Source: an uncultured Opitutaceae bacterium
GTDB taxonomy: Bacteria > Verrucomicrobiota > Verrucomicrobiia > Opitutales > Opitutaceae
Direction: 5' to 3'
NCBI GenBank assembly: GCA_937902925.1
Contig: CALFNN010000047.1
Location: 24,865 to 88,864, forward strand
DNA: 64,000 nucleotides
The translations under genes and the position numbers were made by a program. Within the stretch, counting starts at the first letter, position 1. Each line of letters starts with the position of its first letter. Below the pieces are notes generated by a model. That model made no database searches, had not been told where the DNA came from, and worked only from the letters and a program-made list of their open reading frames with translations. Shown piece after piece: positions 63,826 to 64,000 of this stretch.

Positions 63826-64000
63826 TTACGATGGGCCGGCGTGCCAGGGGCGCACGGTTAGCTGGGTGATGAAAGGCTCGGTTGCCGAAAGTGCTCGGTA
63901 TTCGGCTGGCAGCTCGCGCAGAACTTGCAGACCACAGTGAGCCAGTGCCGGCTCAAGTTGGGCGAGACGGTCACCGCGAATGACGACCTCCTGCTCGCCA
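63826..64000 (-). CDS. C-terminal part of an unknown protein (cut by window edge)
   Basis: On the minus strand an open frame enters from the right edge and ends at TAA (63826-63828), giving 57 residues: EQEVVIRGDRLAQLEPALAH, then LQVLRELPAEYRALSATEPF and TQLTVRPWH. Codon use looks normal for a coding region. Function unknown. Confidence 0.5.
   Translation of the reverse strand, partial: GEQEVVIRGDRLAQLEPALAHCGLQVLRELPAEYRALSATEPFITQLTVRPWHAGPS

Overview
The window is GC-rich DNA (G- and C-ending codons dominate every gene) from a free-living, saccharolytic Gram-negative bacterium. The mix of genes points to Verrucomicrobia, most likely the Opitutaceae: a GHL6-type glycosidase, a PL11-type rhamnogalacturonan lyase fusion, BlaI with an M56/TonB fusion protein, several TonB-C proteins, a TMTC-like TPR membrane protein, and very large secreted Ig/Delta-60/putative-Ig proteins ending in EF-hand-like repeats. 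This taxonomic call is an inference from gene content. Many genes, and all the surface-protein genes, lack an obvious Shine-Dalgarno sequence.

Region 1 (1-15.8 kb) is ordinary chromosome. It holds a 5'-truncated glycosidase, a convergent FGE-like/PL11 fusion, an LTXXQ-type periplasmic protein, an HtrA protease with a glycine-rich insert, an orphan MacB/FtsX permease, a BlaI repressor with its operator and an M56-STN-TonB fusion protein, a cyclase-family hydrolase, a GH5-like TIM-barrel protein paired with an Mpo1-like membrane protein, and two TonB-C proteins, one with four tandem TonB-C domains.

Region 2 (16-22.4 kb) is a signalling block. A DyP-type heme peroxidase sits 7 nt ahead of a hybrid histidine kinase (TM sensor, HisKA, HATPase, REC, HPt). 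An unknown protein and a NarL/LuxR-type response regulator follow. The regulator is flanked by related CGGGGAAAAT / GTTCTTCCCG elements and faces the giant gene after an 811-nt leader rich in hairpins.

Region 3 (23.2-60.1 kb) is a surface-protein island. It has a 6382-aa protein (Ig domains, BNR/YCF48-like propellers, Delta-60 repeats, then a beta-sandwich 'module A' and two EF-hand-like repeats), a stand-alone module A protein, a 3527-aa protein (module A, Ig, MBG/Big2-like array, 13 tandem putative-Ig repeats, 11 more), an 822-aa protein with C-terminal 'module B', a TMTC-like O-mannosyltransferase candidate, and a 539-aa protein (module A, putative Ig, module B). A 123-nt relic of the giant's EF-hand tail lies just upstream of the last gene. 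The two module B genes are identical over their last 211 nt. The island has therefore grown by repeated shuffling and duplication of a few modules.

Region 4 (60.13-64 kb) is the left end of an integrated element. A 42-nt 3' fragment of a CAU-anticodon tRNA marks the attachment site, and a tyrosine recombinase and small unknown genes follow. The element appears to run past the right edge, where the restored tRNA would be expected. No rRNA, complete tRNA, CRISPR array or insertion sequence was seen.
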